In this document: one piece after another, positions 1-8,397 of the stretch
Layout of the letters: each line of letters starts with the position of its first letter
How positions within the stretch are numbered: position 1 is the stretch's first letter
Source of the DNA: CAMTUH01 sp947084935
GTDB lineage: Bacteria; Pseudomonadota; Gammaproteobacteria; Coxiellales; Coxiellaceae
Assembly (NCBI GenBank): GCA_947084935.1
Contig: CAMTUH010000004.1
Coordinates: forward strand, 124,001 to 188,000
Length of the DNA stretch: 64,000 bases
Reading direction: 5' to 3'
Program-made: the position numbers and the translations under genes
Notes under the pieces: model-generated
What the model was told of the DNA's origin: nothing
Database searches by the model: none
Seen by the model: the letters and a program-made list of their open reading frames with translations, nothing else

Positions 1-2
1 CG

Positions 3-260
3 GGCCGCACTAAGATAGACTCCCACTCATACGGCCAGGGATATAATGCGTCTAATAGGGATGGCTTCGCGAGAGGATATATACCCGCGGAGTGTAGCCC
101 TGATGCAGTTACTTATACTGCATATAAAGCGGATGGTTCGGCCATATGCACAGATACTATACCGTTTGGAGCAGGACAGCCTGCGGAGGGCCTTTTGGTT
201 TCTCCTCTTGGTTGTTTCACTTCAGGAGATGTTCGGGATTTGCTGAAGGATCTTCTTTAG
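3..260 (+). CDS. C-terminal end of an unidentified protein (5' truncated by window)
   Basis: An open frame enters from the left edge and runs 85 codons to TAG at 258. It is preferred over the overlapping ATG-started frame at 46-246 because the composition is protein-like (Gly/Ala/Asp/Tyr rich, three Cys, ending in DVRDLLKDLL) and because a strong rho-independent terminator follows 18 bases after its stop. No family is recognised. It may be the tail of a secreted or surface protein, but nothing visible proves this. Confidence 0.45.
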   Translation, partial: GRTKIDSHSYGQGYNASNRDGFARGYIPAECSPDAVTYTAYKADGSAICTDTIPFGAGQPAEGLLVSPLGCFTSGDVRDLLKDLL

Positions 261-277
261 AAAATTTCTCACCCACA

Positions 278-305
278 AACCCGCCGAATCCGGCGGGTTT
301 TTTCT
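278..305 (+). terminator. Rho-independent terminator
   Basis: A 9-bp GC-rich stem (AACCCGCCG / CGGCGGGTT) with a 4-base loop is followed by a run of T. It closes the unidentified gene on the left and separates it from def. Confidence 0.85.
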
Positions 306-344
306 TATTTGAATTTAGTGCGTAGAAAAGACAAAATACAACCC

Positions 345-860
345 ATGATGCTAAAGATCCTGCAATATCCCGATCCGCGCCTAAAAACCGTCGCTCAGTT
401 GGTCGAGCAGTTCGACGACACGATTCAGCACATCATTGACGACATGTTTGAGACGCATTACCACACTGAAAATTGTGCGGCATTGGCGGCCACGCAATTG
501 GATATCGCCGATCCCAAACAAATCACGGTGATTGATTTTTCTCAGGACCACAATCAGCCCCTGTGCCTCATCAATGCCGAAATTATTCACCGCGAAGGCG
601 AACAGAATGAAGAAGAAGGCTGCATGTCCGTGAGCGGCGGAATTTATGAAAAAGTCACCCGCGCGGCAAAAATTCGCGTACGCGCTCTGGATCGTTACGG
701 AAAGCCCCTGGAATTCGAAGCCGAAGGCTTCATGGCCAAGTGCATCCAACACGAGCTCGATCACTTAAATGGGATTATTTTTCTGGATCGACTGTCCTCA
801 CTGAAACGCCAACGCATCGACAAGCGCATCGAAAAAGTGCGCAAACAAAGTCGATCATGA
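345..860 (+). CDS. def: Peptide deformylase
   Basis: This protein removes the N-terminal formyl group from nascent proteins in the cytosol. It shows the metal-binding motifs EGCMS (Cys93) and QHELDH (His136, Glu137, His140), and the N-terminal LKILQYPDPRL typical of the family. Length (171 aa) is normal. The frame is open upstream to a TTG at 309, but family alignment supports the ATG pair at 345/348. Motif I, normally GxGLAAxQ, reads CAALAATQ, so both glycines are replaced; this suggests a divergent second deformylase or altered activity. It stands alone rather than next to fmt, and its end overlaps the convergent membrane gene by 6 bases. Confidence 0.9.
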   Translation: MMLKILQYPDPRLKTVAQLVEQFDDTIQHIIDDMFETHYHTENCAALAATQLDIADPKQITVIDFSQDHNQPLCLINAEIIHREGEQNEEEGCMSVSGGIYEKVTRAAKIRVRALDRYGKPLEFEAEGFMAKCIQHELDHLNGIIFLDRLSSLKRQRIDKRIEKVRKQSRS

Positions 861-1331
861 TTGCGGGATGCTGGCCATAAAATAAAACACCATCAACAAA
901 CTCACAAACGCCAACGCGCTCAATGCGCATCGCCAGTTAAAATACCGATGATACTGAGAAGAAATATTTTCGTGTTGCTGAATGGCTGTACTTAGCAATA
1001 CTTCGCATTGTGCGCGACAGTAAATGGCCGGAAACCAGCACACGCCCGCCACGCAATATCCCAGCAACGTTGCTGCCCACCACTCCGGCGACAAGACGTA
1101 TCCCTTAAGATAAATCAGCATAAAACCCGTGATTGGCTGAATTACACCAGCAACAGCGGTAAAAAGCCAATCCGCCAAACCGACTTGTTTTGTGGCCTTT
1201 AGGGTGCGAACCCAATCTCGACTGCGATTCATAAAAAATAAATAAGCAGCCGTGCCAATCCCCACACCAAACAACAGGCTAGCGGTGACGATATGAATGA
1301 TTTTAACCCAGTAAAAAAGCATCTCTATCAC
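855..1331 (-). CDS. DUF2269-like integral membrane protein
   Basis: A 158-aa hydrophobic protein with about four membrane spans (roughly residues 7-30, 55-77, 84-105 and 135-155). The N-terminal KIIHIVTASLLFGVGIGTAAY pattern, an IHI...LFGxGxG block followed by a conserved RDW segment, resembles the DUF2269 family of predicted inner-membrane proteins of unknown function. It overlaps the upstream gene (1328-1759) by 4 bases, so the two are co-transcribed and translationally coupled. The function is unknown; in other proteobacteria such proteins lie near copper or respiratory genes, which fits the neighbouring oxidase operon, but that is inference. Confidence 0.7.
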   Translation of the reverse strand: MIEMLFYWVKIIHIVTASLLFGVGIGTAAYLFFMNRSRDWVRTLKATKQVGLADWLFTAVAGVIQPITGFMLIYLKGYVLSPEWWAATLLGYCVAGVCWFPAIYCRAQCEVLLSTAIQQHENISSQYHRYFNWRCALSALAFVSLLMVFYFMASIPQS

Positions 1332-1759
1332 AATAAAAAAGTACTCTTCATGACGGCATCGTGGATAATCAGGATGATAAGAATAAACATCATGATATAA
1401 CAGGCATGAAACAGCCAGTGAAAACGAAAAGTCGGCTGATTATCCGCGTTGCGGTAATTTAGCATTTTAACTACTACCGTGAAAAGCCAACACAACATCG
1501 TCAGGAATAATAAAATAAATGCCGCTCGAATCCATGGCGTATGCGTGGTGAAATGATAATGACCCATCAAAAAATAGCCGCTGAAAAACAGCACGATAAT
1601 AATAAGCAAAATAACCGCATCGATCGCCAAGGAAAAACGAAGGGTTTTCCGCAGTAATTTTTCGTCGCGCGATGCGAGCAGTAAATAAAAATATTCGGCG
1701 GCGAGTAAACCCAACAGCGAAACGCCGATTAAGACGTGAAAAGCTTTTAGTGCGTGCAT
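1328..1759 (-). CDS. Four-span membrane protein of unknown function
   Basis: A 143-aa protein with four predicted membrane helices (about 5-27, 43-67, 78-100 and 115-137) and several membrane-proximal histidines (His8, the HYHFTTH stretch, FHWLFH). Such histidines are compatible with haem or metal binding as in CopD/HemJ-like small membrane proteins, but no family is firmly recognised. It is first in a two-gene unit with the DUF2269-like gene, transcribed divergently from the cytochrome oxidase operon; the start is an ATG preceded by AGAGGATAAC, an acceptable ribosome site. Confidence 0.65.
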   Translation of the reverse strand: MHALKAFHVLIGVSLLGLLAAEYFYLLLASRDEKLLRKTLRFSLAIDAVILLIIIVLFFSGYFLMGHYHFTTHTPWIRAAFILLFLTMLCWLFTVVVKMLNYRNADNQPTFRFHWLFHACYIMMFILIILIIHDAVMKSTFLL

Positions 1760-1827
1760 GTTATCCTCTTCTGTGTCATTTTTTGACCAAAACTTCCCTT
1801 GTATTCCACGTTAAATATGTTTAAATT

Positions 1828-1904
1828 AACTCAAATTTTGGAGGCGTATGCATCCAAAATTTGAGTTATCCCGGAAATTTGTTTTTAAACAAATTATCCG
1901 GGAT
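1828..1904 (+). promoter_or_regulatory. Two back-to-back perfect hairpins upstream of coxB
   Basis: Two inverted repeats abut each other. The first pairs AACTCAAATTTTGGA (1828) with TCCAAAATTTGAGTT (ending 1867) around a 10-base loop. The second pairs ATCCCGGA...TTTGTTT (1868) with AAACAAA...TCCGGGAT (ending 1904) around a tiny loop. They lie in the 207-bp gap between the divergent membrane genes and coxB, about 60 bases before the coxB start. There is no T-run after them, so they are not classical terminators; they may be a 5' leader structure, operator sites or the end of a small mobile repeat. Confidence 0.6.
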
Positions 1905-1966
1905 CTGATGTTTAAACCCCCTAACCATTTTGTTCTTTTTTTAACCAATTTGGACTGGCGTCACTC

Positions 1967-2719
1967 ATGGTACACCACTTACTCTTCAACCTCCCCTACG
2001 GCGTCACACCCATCAGCCACGAAGTATACAACCTTCACATGACTATTTTTTACATTTGCGTGGGAATTGGCGTAGTGGTTTTTGGGGTTTTGCTGTACTC
2101 CCTTTTGAAATACCGCAAATCCAAAGGTGCGGTTGCCGCTCACTTTCACGAGCACACGGGTATTGAAATTCTCTGGACCGTTATTCCCTTTGTCATTTTG
2201 GTTGTGATGGCCGTTCCAGCAACTAAAGTACTGATGGACATTCACGACACCGGCCGCCCGGATCTCGATATTAAAGTCACGGGATATCAGTGGAAATGGA
2301 AATACGACTACCTGGATCAGGGCATTAGTTTTTTCAGTAGTTTATCGACACCCGCCGATCAAATCTACGGAAACTCCGCAAAAGATCCGTGGTTTCTTCT
2401 CGAAGTCGATCATCCGCTCGTAGTCCCCGTACACGAAAAAATTCGCATTTTAGTGACTTCCAACGACGTGATTCATTCTTGGTGGGTTCCGGATCTCGGC
2501 ATGAAACAAGACGCGATTCCCGGTTATATCAATGCCAATTGGTTCTCGATCGACAAACCCGGCACATACCGCGGACAATGCGCGGAATTATGTGGCGTCA
2601 ACCACGGTTTTATGCCTATCGTGGTTAAAGCCGTCAGCAAAGAAGAATTTTCGCAATGGGTGAAGCACGAACAAGGCGTAAAACTCGCCGCCGTAAAAGA
2701 CACCAGGAGACATCGATGA
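1967..2719 (+). CDS. coxB: Cytochrome c oxidase subunit II
   Basis: This subunit of the aa3-type terminal oxidase carries the CuA centre that takes electrons from cytochrome c in the periplasm. Two N-terminal membrane helices (about residues 25-48 and 70-90) are followed by a cupredoxin domain with the CuA ligands His170 (in IHSWWVP), Cys205, Cys209, His213 and Met216 (CAELCGVNHGFM). The protein (250 aa) is short at the N-terminus because an in-frame stop at 1922 leaves little room for a signal peptide. It is the first gene of the oxidase operon, and its TGA overlaps the coxA ATG. Confidence 0.95.
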   Translation: MVHHLLFNLPYGVTPISHEVYNLHMTIFYICVGIGVVVFGVLLYSLLKYRKSKGAVAAHFHEHTGIEILWTVIPFVILVVMAVPATKVLMDIHDTGRPDLDIKVTGYQWKWKYDYLDQGISFFSSLSTPADQIYGNSAKDPWFLLEVDHPLVVPVHEKIRILVTSNDVIHSWWVPDLGMKQDAIPGYINANWFSIDKPGTYRGQCAELCGVNHGFMPIVVKAVSKEEFSQWVKHEQGVKLAAVKDTRRHR

Positions 2720-4344
2720 GCGAAACCACTGCCCACGATCACAATCACGATCACCACCATGCACCGAAAGGAATTGCGCGTTGGTTCTTTACCACCAATC
2801 ATAAAGACATCGGCACGCTTTATCTTACTTTTTCTTTGATCATGTTATTTATTGGTGGAGCGATGGCTTTATTGATTCGCACCGAATTATTTGAACCCGG
2901 ACAAGTATTATTAACTCCCGAACATTTTAATCAAATGACAACACTGCACGGGTTAATCATGATTTTCGGTGTTGTGATGCCCGCGACAACGGGTTTAGCA
3001 AATTGGCTGATTCCGATGATGATTGGTGCACAAGACATGGCGTTGCCTCGTTTGAACAACTGGAGCTTTTGGCTCCTACCCTTTGCTTTTACTATTTTAC
3101 TCAGCACGATGTTTATGTCCGGTGGTTCGCCCGATTTTGGCTGGACGTTTTACGCGCCGCTCTCTACGACCTACGGTCCTCCCAGCACTGATTTTATGAT
3201 TTTCTCCATTCACTTAATGGGGCTTTCTTCTATTTTAGCGTCGATCAACGTCGTCGTTACCGTTTTCAACCTGCGCGCACCGGGAATGACGTGGGGAAAG
3301 TTACCGATCTTTGTGTGGAGCTGGTTAGTAACCGCTTTTTTGTTGCTGGCCGTCATGCCCGTATTAGCCGGTTGCGTCACCATGATGTTGATGGACCGAC
3401 ACTTTCACACCAGCTTTTTTACGGCAGCGGGTGGCGGTGATCCCGTTTTGTTTCAGCATATTTTTTGGTTTTTCGGTCATCCCGAAGTGTATATTTTAAT
3501 TGTTCCAGCCTTTGGAATTATTTCGGAAATTCTTCCGGCCTTTTCCCGTAAGAAATTATTTGGCTATCGCTTTATGGTTGGTGCCACGCTGTCCATTGCG
3601 GTTTTATCATTTGTCGTGTGGATGCACCACATGTTCACCACCGGAACTCCTTTGGCCGGCCAACTCTTTTTTATGTACGCCACCATGCTGGTCGCAGTAC
3701 CCACGGGAATTAAAGTATTCAATTGGGTGGCGACGATGTACAAAGGCTCACTGACGTTCGAAACGCCCATGTTGTTTGCCATTGGTTTCGTGGTGCTATT
3801 CACTATTGGTGGATTTTCCGGGTTAATGCTTTCACTCGCACCCGTCGACTATCAGTACCGCGATTCGTATTTCGTCGTCGCGCATTTTCACTATGTTTTA
3901 GTGTCGGGATCTTTATTTGCTATCCTCGCGGCCGTTTATTATTGGCTCCCAAAATGGTGTGGCCGCATGTACAACGAGCGATTAGGTCAGTGGCATTTTT
4001 GGTTAACGATGATCGGCATGAACGTCACTTTTCTTCCCATGCATTTTTTGGGACTGGCCGGAATGCCCCGCCGAATTCCCGACTACGCACTGCAATTTAC
4101 GGATTTTAATCAAATCTGCACCATCGGCGCTTTTATTTTTGGATTGTCGCAGCTGATTTTTCTCGCCAATATTGTCGTGACGGTCTTCAATAAAAAATTG
4201 GCGAAAGCTACTGATCAGGTCTGGGACGGCGCACGCGGACTGGAATGGACGATTTCATCGCCACCGCCCTATCACACGTTTACCACTCCGCCTAAACTCG
4301 ATCACGAAGCCGATTTAGACGATGCTCTTGAAGAAGGATCATGA
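2716..4344 (+). CDS. coxA: Cytochrome c oxidase subunit I
   Basis: The catalytic subunit of the haem-copper oxidase reduces O2 and pumps protons in the inner membrane. The start is taken at the ATG overlapping the coxB stop, preceded by AGGAGA; the longer frame back to 2656 lies inside coxB. Twelve membrane spans are evident. Key ligands are visible: His78 (low-spin haem), HPEVY at 255-259 (CuB His and cross-linked Tyr), His304-His305 (CuB), His390 (haem a3) and His392. The HPEVY glutamate and GAQDMALPRLNN mark an A-type enzyme with a D-channel. A His-rich N-terminus (HDHNHDHHH) is unusual and could bind metal. Confidence 0.97.
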   Translation: MSETTAHDHNHDHHHAPKGIARWFFTTNHKDIGTLYLTFSLIMLFIGGAMALLIRTELFEPGQVLLTPEHFNQMTTLHGLIMIFGVVMPATTGLANWLIPMMIGAQDMALPRLNNWSFWLLPFAFTILLSTMFMSGGSPDFGWTFYAPLSTTYGPPSTDFMIFSIHLMGLSSILASINVVVTVFNLRAPGMTWGKLPIFVWSWLVTAFLLLAVMPVLAGCVTMMLMDRHFHTSFFTAAGGGDPVLFQHIFWFFGHPEVYILIVPAFGIISEILPAFSRKKLFGYRFMVGATLSIAVLSFVVWMHHMFTTGTPLAGQLFFMYATMLVAVPTGIKVFNWVATMYKGSLTFETPMLFAIGFVVLFTIGGFSGLMLSLAPVDYQYRDSYFVVAHFHYVLVSGSLFAILAAVYYWLPKWCGRMYNERLGQWHFWLTMIGMNVTFLPMHFLGLAGMPRRIPDYALQFTDFNQICTIGAFIFGLSQLIFLANIVVTVFNKKLAKATDQVWDGARGLEWTISSPPPYHTFTTPPKLDHEADLDDALEEGS

Positions 4345-4913
4345 ACGCACCAACGAGAAATAACAAACGCCTGATTATCACGATTCTTATTGGTGTTGTC
4401 CTGATGTTCGGTTTCGCTTATTTACTCGTGCCTTTGTACAGTTTGGTGTGCAAACAAGCCGGCATCAACGGTCGTTCCGCTACGCAAGACAGCGACGACG
4501 CTGCACTGGGAATCGATCGATCACGTACGGTTACCGTGCAATTCATGACGACCATCCACGGCGATTTGCATTTTCAATTTCGCCCGCTGATTACCCACAT
4601 CGATATCCACCCCGGCGAAACCAAACAAGTGTATTTCTATGCCGAAAACGACACGGGACACACCATCACCGTCCAAGCCATTCCCAGCATCGCTCCGGGC
4701 GAAGCCGCTAAATATCTTAAAAAAACGCAGTGCTTTTGCTTCACCCAACAAACGTTCCGTAAAAATGAAAAAGTAGACATGCCCGTGATTTTTCACGTTG
4801 ATCCTGAGATATCTAAAAAAATCGATTACCTCACCCTGAATTACACCCTATTTGACGCAACCCAGTATATTAAAAAAGGAAAACACTTTACAAAAGGCCG
4901 GATTGAACTATGA
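4341..4913 (+). CDS. ctaG: Cytochrome c oxidase assembly protein CtaG/Cox11
   Basis: This membrane-anchored copper chaperone delivers Cu to the CuB site of subunit I. One N-terminal membrane helix (about 12-33) is followed by an immunoglobulin-like periplasmic domain with the copper-binding CFCF motif (Cys131, Cys133) and the family tail VDP...LTLNYTLF. It has normal length (190 aa). It overlaps coxA by 4 bases and the following surf1 gene by 4 bases, which leaves no room for the coxC gene that usually stands here. Confidence 0.95.
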   Translation: MNAPTRNNKRLIITILIGVVLMFGFAYLLVPLYSLVCKQAGINGRSATQDSDDAALGIDRSRTVTVQFMTTIHGDLHFQFRPLITHIDIHPGETKQVYFYAENDTGHTITVQAIPSIAPGEAAKYLKKTQCFCFTQQTFRKNEKVDMPVIFHVDPEISKKIDYLTLNYTLFDATQYIKKGKHFTKGRIEL

Positions 4914-5659
4914 CCTATTCACGATGGGTACGATTTAATTTTAGAGACTACCGCTTTCAACCAAAGTTTTGGCCGACGAGTCTCGTCACCGTAATGCTGA
5001 TTCTTCTCATTTTACTCGGATTTTGGCAACTGCATCGCTACCAGTTCAAAAACCAGTTGTTAACGCGATACCAACAAGCGCTTCACAGTGAAGCGCTTCC
5101 ACTCGCGAAATTGGATTCACGGAACGATATCCGCTTTCAGCACGTTCGTGTATCTGGTCGTTACCTAAATGCACGTAGCATGCTTGTGCAAAATCGGTTT
5201 TATCAAGATCGCTTGGGTTTCGATGTCGTGACACCGTTGGCTGTCAACGGATCAGATAAAATATTACTCGTGAATCGCGGCTGGGTACCCGCTCATAGGA
5301 ATCATCAATTACCCGATATTCAGCCCGTAAAAGCCGTGCAATCGCTGACGGGACACGTGCAAACCGTCGATTCCTACGTTTTTACTCTGGGAAAAAATAT
5401 TCTCGATCCAACGCAACGGCCTTTGCAGATCCAAAAAATTGATATTCCTGAATTAACTTCGCTGACTGGACTGCATTTTTATCCGTTCGTGCTTCGCTTG
5501 GATGCGGATCAACCGCACGGTTTTGTTCGCGAATGGAAGCCCATTAGTGTAATGCCCCAACGCCACTTGGGTTATGCCGTGCAGTGGTTTGCGCTGGCGC
5601 TTACTTTATTAATCGCTTATTTCTTTTTTAGTTGTAATCTACGTGAACGTGAAAAATAA
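4910..5659 (+). CDS. SURF1 family oxidase biogenesis protein
   Basis: SURF1 proteins assist haem a insertion or assembly of subunit I. The 249-aa chain has the family layout: a membrane helix near the N-terminus (about 23-42, followed by GFWQLHRYQFK), a periplasmic domain with FQHVRVSG and NRGWVP, and a C-terminal helix (about 222-242) after HLGYAVQWFALA. It sits between ctaG and ctaA, overlapping both, so the operon is tightly coupled. Confidence 0.93.
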   Translation: MTYSRWVRFNFRDYRFQPKFWPTSLVTVMLILLILLGFWQLHRYQFKNQLLTRYQQALHSEALPLAKLDSRNDIRFQHVRVSGRYLNARSMLVQNRFYQDRLGFDVVTPLAVNGSDKILLVNRGWVPAHRNHQLPDIQPVKAVQSLTGHVQTVDSYVFTLGKNILDPTQRPLQIQKIDIPELTSLTGLHFYPFVLRLDADQPHGFVREWKPISVMPQRHLGYAVQWFALALTLLIAYFFFSCNLREREK

Positions 5660-6725
5660 AAAAATAATTGGGCTTAAGTGGCTGTCGCTCACTGCGATTT
5701 TTGTGGCATGGATGGTCATTGGTCTCGGCGCGTTTACTCGCTTAATGGACGCAGGCCTGGGATGCCCCGATTGGCCCGGCTGTTATGGACGGCTGAGCGT
5801 GCCACACTCCCAAGAAGCCGCTCAAACAGCCAATCGCTCTTTTCCACAAACGCCCTTAGTCAAAACCAAAGCCTGGGCGGAAATGATTCATCGGTATTTT
5901 GCCGGCACTTTTGCGGTGCTGGTCATGGCGGTTGCTGGCCTTTCTGCCTTCGTTGCCGTTCAAGAGGGTTTTAGTTTTCTTATATTAGGCATGCTGCTGT
6001 TCGGTCTCGTCATTTATCAGGCGCTCTTGGGTATGTGGACCGTAACACTGAAATTATTACCTATTGTGGTTTCCCAACATTTACTCGGTGGCATGGCCCT
6101 ACTCGCACTATTATGGTTGGTGCTTTTAAAATCGTGGCGCCCACCATTTCTCGTTTCTGACACTGCAACTCCCTCGTCGTTTAAGCCACTGGCTCTGATA
6201 GGACTGCTTCTGATTATTCTCCAGATTGCTCTCGGCGCTTGGACCAGCACGAATTACGCTGCGCTCGTTTGCCCCGGTTTTCCTTTTTGCAAAGCCGCCT
6301 CGAATTTGCATGTCGATTTTCGACACGCGTTTACCGTATTTTCCCCCATTGGCATTAATTACGAAGGTGGAAATCTTAGCGACAACGCGCGTATGACCAT
6401 ACAAATGACGCACCGTTTCGGCGCATTCATCGTCACGGCTTATTTTATTTTTTTAGCATTTTGGGTTCAGATCAAAGCAAAAAATCACGCCGTCATTAAG
6501 CGAATTATCCACATCACTCTTGCACTCTTAGCCGTACAAATCATCTTGGGGACCCTGAATGCATTATTTTCATTGCCGCTCGTCACTGCGATTGGGCATA
6601 ACCTCTGCGCCACGATTTTATTACTGTGTTTAATCAGCTTAAATTATGCGGGAAAATCCCCGGGTTACGAATTAAACTGTAGCCTTGATGGAGTCATACG
6701 AAATCAAGGAAAATCTGAACTGTAG
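5643..6725 (+). CDS. ctaA: Haem A synthase (CtaA/COX15)
   Basis: This enzyme oxidises the C8 methyl of haem O to make haem A in the membrane. Eight membrane helices and the paired histidines in EMIHRYFAG, QHLLGG, MTHRFGA and GHNLCA match the two four-helix halves. GLGAFTRLMDAGLGCPDWPGCYG is the usual first loop. The start is GTG at 5643 or 5649, overlapping surf1. The last roughly 17 residues (from about NCSLDGV onward) are encoded by the first copies of a 43-bp tandem repeat, so the original end has been overwritten by repeat DNA. Confidence 0.95.
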   Translation: MNVKNKKIIGLKWLSLTAIFVAWMVIGLGAFTRLMDAGLGCPDWPGCYGRLSVPHSQEAAQTANRSFPQTPLVKTKAWAEMIHRYFAGTFAVLVMAVAGLSAFVAVQEGFSFLILGMLLFGLVIYQALLGMWTVTLKLLPIVVSQHLLGGMALLALLWLVLLKSWRPPFLVSDTATPSSFKPLALIGLLLIILQIALGAWTSTNYAALVCPGFPFCKAASNLHVDFRHAFTVFSPIGINYEGGNLSDNARMTIQMTHRFGAFIVTAYFIFLAFWVQIKAKNHAVIKRIIHITLALLAVQIILGTLNALFSLPLVTAIGHNLCATILLLCLISLNYAGKSPGYELNCSLDGVIRNQGKSEL

Positions 6726-6803
6726 CCTTGATGGAGTCATACGAAATCAAGGAAAATCTGAACTGTAGCCTTGATGGAGCCATGCGAAATCAAGGAAATT
6801 TGA
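6675..6803 (+). repeat. Three tandem 43-bp units of an intergenic repeat
   Basis: The unit AACTGTAGCCTTGATGGAG... recurs at 6675, 6718 and 6761 with a 43-base period; the third copy is slightly diverged (GAGCCATGCG instead of GAGTCATACG). Each unit contains the pair CTTGAT...ATCAAG that can form a short hairpin. The same sequence type (GTAGCCTKGATGGAG...) forms larger palindromic repeats elsewhere in the window. The first two units lie inside the ctaA reading frame. Confidence 0.95.
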
Positions 6804-6819
6804 AACGAATTTAAAATTT

Positions 6820-7716
6820 ATGACGACAAACACAAAAATCGCAGAAGCAAAAAAAATCGCCGCCTGGCGCGACTATTTGCAATTGTGCAAACCGCGCGTC
6901 GTCATGCTCATGATGCTGACGGCTCTCGTGGGTATGTGTCTGGCATCCCCCGGCGCCATTCCACTGCACGCATTAATTTTTGGGAATATCGGCATTGCGC
7001 TGGCCGCTTCATCCGCCGCAACCATTAATCACTTACTCGAGCGCCATCTGGATAAACTCATGCGACGAACGGAGCGCCGTCCCATCGTACAAGGAAAAAT
7101 TTCTCCGCAGCACGCGCTTACTTTTGCGGCAATTCTGTGTTTTGCTTCCTTAATTATTTTAATTAGCTTGGTGAATCTCTTAACGGCTTTACTCACTTTT
7201 ATTACCTTAATCGGATACGCGGGCATTTATACGTTATATCTGAAGCATGCAACCCCACAAAATATAGTGATTGGTGGATTAGCCGGTGCCGCACCGCCCC
7301 TGTTGGGATGGGTGGCTGTAACCGGTCACATCGATCCGCCCAGTTTATTATTGGTTTTGATTATTTTCGCTTGGACGCCGCCGCACTTTTGGGCTTTAGC
7401 CATTCATCGTTACGACGATTACGCCAAAGCCAAAATTCCCATGCTCCCCAACACACACGGCATTCCCTATACAAAATTGAATATTCTTTTATATACTGGC
7501 TTGTTGACAGCCGTCAGCACCTTGCCGTTCGTGATTGGAATGTCCGGTTGGATTTACTTAATCATTGCATCGCTGTTGAATATCCGGTTTTTGTATTGGG
7601 CCATTCGTTTAATGATCAGCCATCAAAAAGAGATTCCCATACACACCTTCCGATACAGTATCTGGTATTTAATGCTGCTATTCTCGGCATTTCTAATTGA
7701 TCACTATATGAGGTAA
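6820..7716 (+). CDS. ctaB: Haem O synthase (protohaem IX farnesyltransferase)
   Basis: This UbiA-type prenyltransferase adds farnesyl to haem B to make haem O, the substrate of CtaA. The family block INHLLERHLDKLMRRTERRP holds the polyprenyl-diphosphate-binding region, and HFWALAIHRYDDYAKAKIPMLP is the second conserved loop. About eight membrane spans and 298 aa are standard. The gene is separated from ctaA only by the tandem repeat, and 3 bases separate it from the sco gene. The product is also called CyoE in quinol-oxidase operons; here the context is aa3 cytochrome c oxidase. Confidence 0.95.
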   Translation: MTTNTKIAEAKKIAAWRDYLQLCKPRVVMLMMLTALVGMCLASPGAIPLHALIFGNIGIALAASSAATINHLLERHLDKLMRRTERRPIVQGKISPQHALTFAAILCFASLIILISLVNLLTALLTFITLIGYAGIYTLYLKHATPQNIVIGGLAGAAPPLLGWVAVTGHIDPPSLLLVLIIFAWTPPHFWALAIHRYDDYAKAKIPMLPNTHGIPYTKLNILLYTGLLTAVSTLPFVIGMSGWIYLIIASLLNIRFLYWAIRLMISHQKEIPIHTFRYSIWYLMLLFSAFLIDHYMR

Positions 7717-7719
7717 CTT

Positions 7720-8397
7720 ATGAAAGCACGACCCAGAAAAAATATTAATTTATTCATTGGAATTTTTTTAATCGTATTTGCGGCAGCCATCGCTGGCATT
7801 ATGCTGAACGTGAGTAAGCACAAACAACAAAGAGTGGACATCGCCGCCGTGAATCTAAAAATCGATGGAACCGTGTTGCCCAATCCACGCATTATTCATG
7901 CCTTTCAACTGACAGACACCAAAAATGAATCTTTTACCAACGAAAATCTAAAAGGTCATTGGACTTTGATGTTTTTTGGTTTTACCAACTGTGCCTACGT
8001 CTGCCCTACCACACTGGCTGAACTTAAAAAAACGTACACGAATCTAGAAGCGCGCTTGCCCAAAGAACTATTGCCTCAAGTGGTTATGGTTTCCGTGGAT
8101 CCCGAGCGCGATTCCCTCAAACGCCTCAGTGGCTATCTCAAATCGTTTAATCCTGCTTTTATAGGCGCCCGAGGAAGTCTTGCTGCAACGCAATCATTGG
8201 CCAATCAAATGAGTGTGGTTTTTGCCAAAATGAAAATGCCAACGGGCGATTACACCATCACGCACAGCGCAGAAATCATGCTGCTGGATCCGCAGGGGAA
8301 TTTGCGTGCGTTTCTCTCTTATCCACACAAAGCCGATCAGATGACGCACGATTACGAAGCGATCGTGCGCGTATTTGAAAAATCCAGTCGGCAATAA
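7720..8397 (+). CDS. SCO1/SenC family copper chaperone
   Basis: A membrane-anchored thioredoxin-fold protein that loads copper into the CuA site of subunit II. One N-terminal helix (about 10-30) precedes the periplasmic domain; copper ligands Cys91 and Cys95 (CAYVCP) and His182 (ITHSAEIML) are present. Its position at the end of the oxidase assembly operon is typical. The stop codon overlaps the ATG of the cytochrome gene by one base. Confidence 0.94.
   Translation: MKARPRKNINLFIGIFLIVFAAAIAGIMLNVSKHKQQRVDIAAVNLKIDGTVLPNPRIIHAFQLTDTKNESFTNENLKGHWTLMFFGFTNCAYVCPTTLAELKKTYTNLEARLPKELLPQVVMVSVDPERDSLKRLSGYLKSFNPAFIGARGSLAATQSLANQMSVVFAKMKMPTGDYTITHSAEIMLLDPQGNLRAFLSYPHKADQMTHDYEAIVRVFEKSSRQ

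Noticed and set aside
46..246. ATG-started 66-codon frame at the left edge
   Set aside because: It overlaps the frame 3-260, which has more protein-like composition and ends just before the terminator.
1848..2042. 64-codon frame in front of coxB
   Set aside because: It starts inside the first hairpin and overlaps coxB; low-complexity translation.
6675..6803. Regular repeats that might suggest a CRISPR array
   Set aside because: The 43-bp units are directly adjacent with no unique spacers and no cas genes are nearby.
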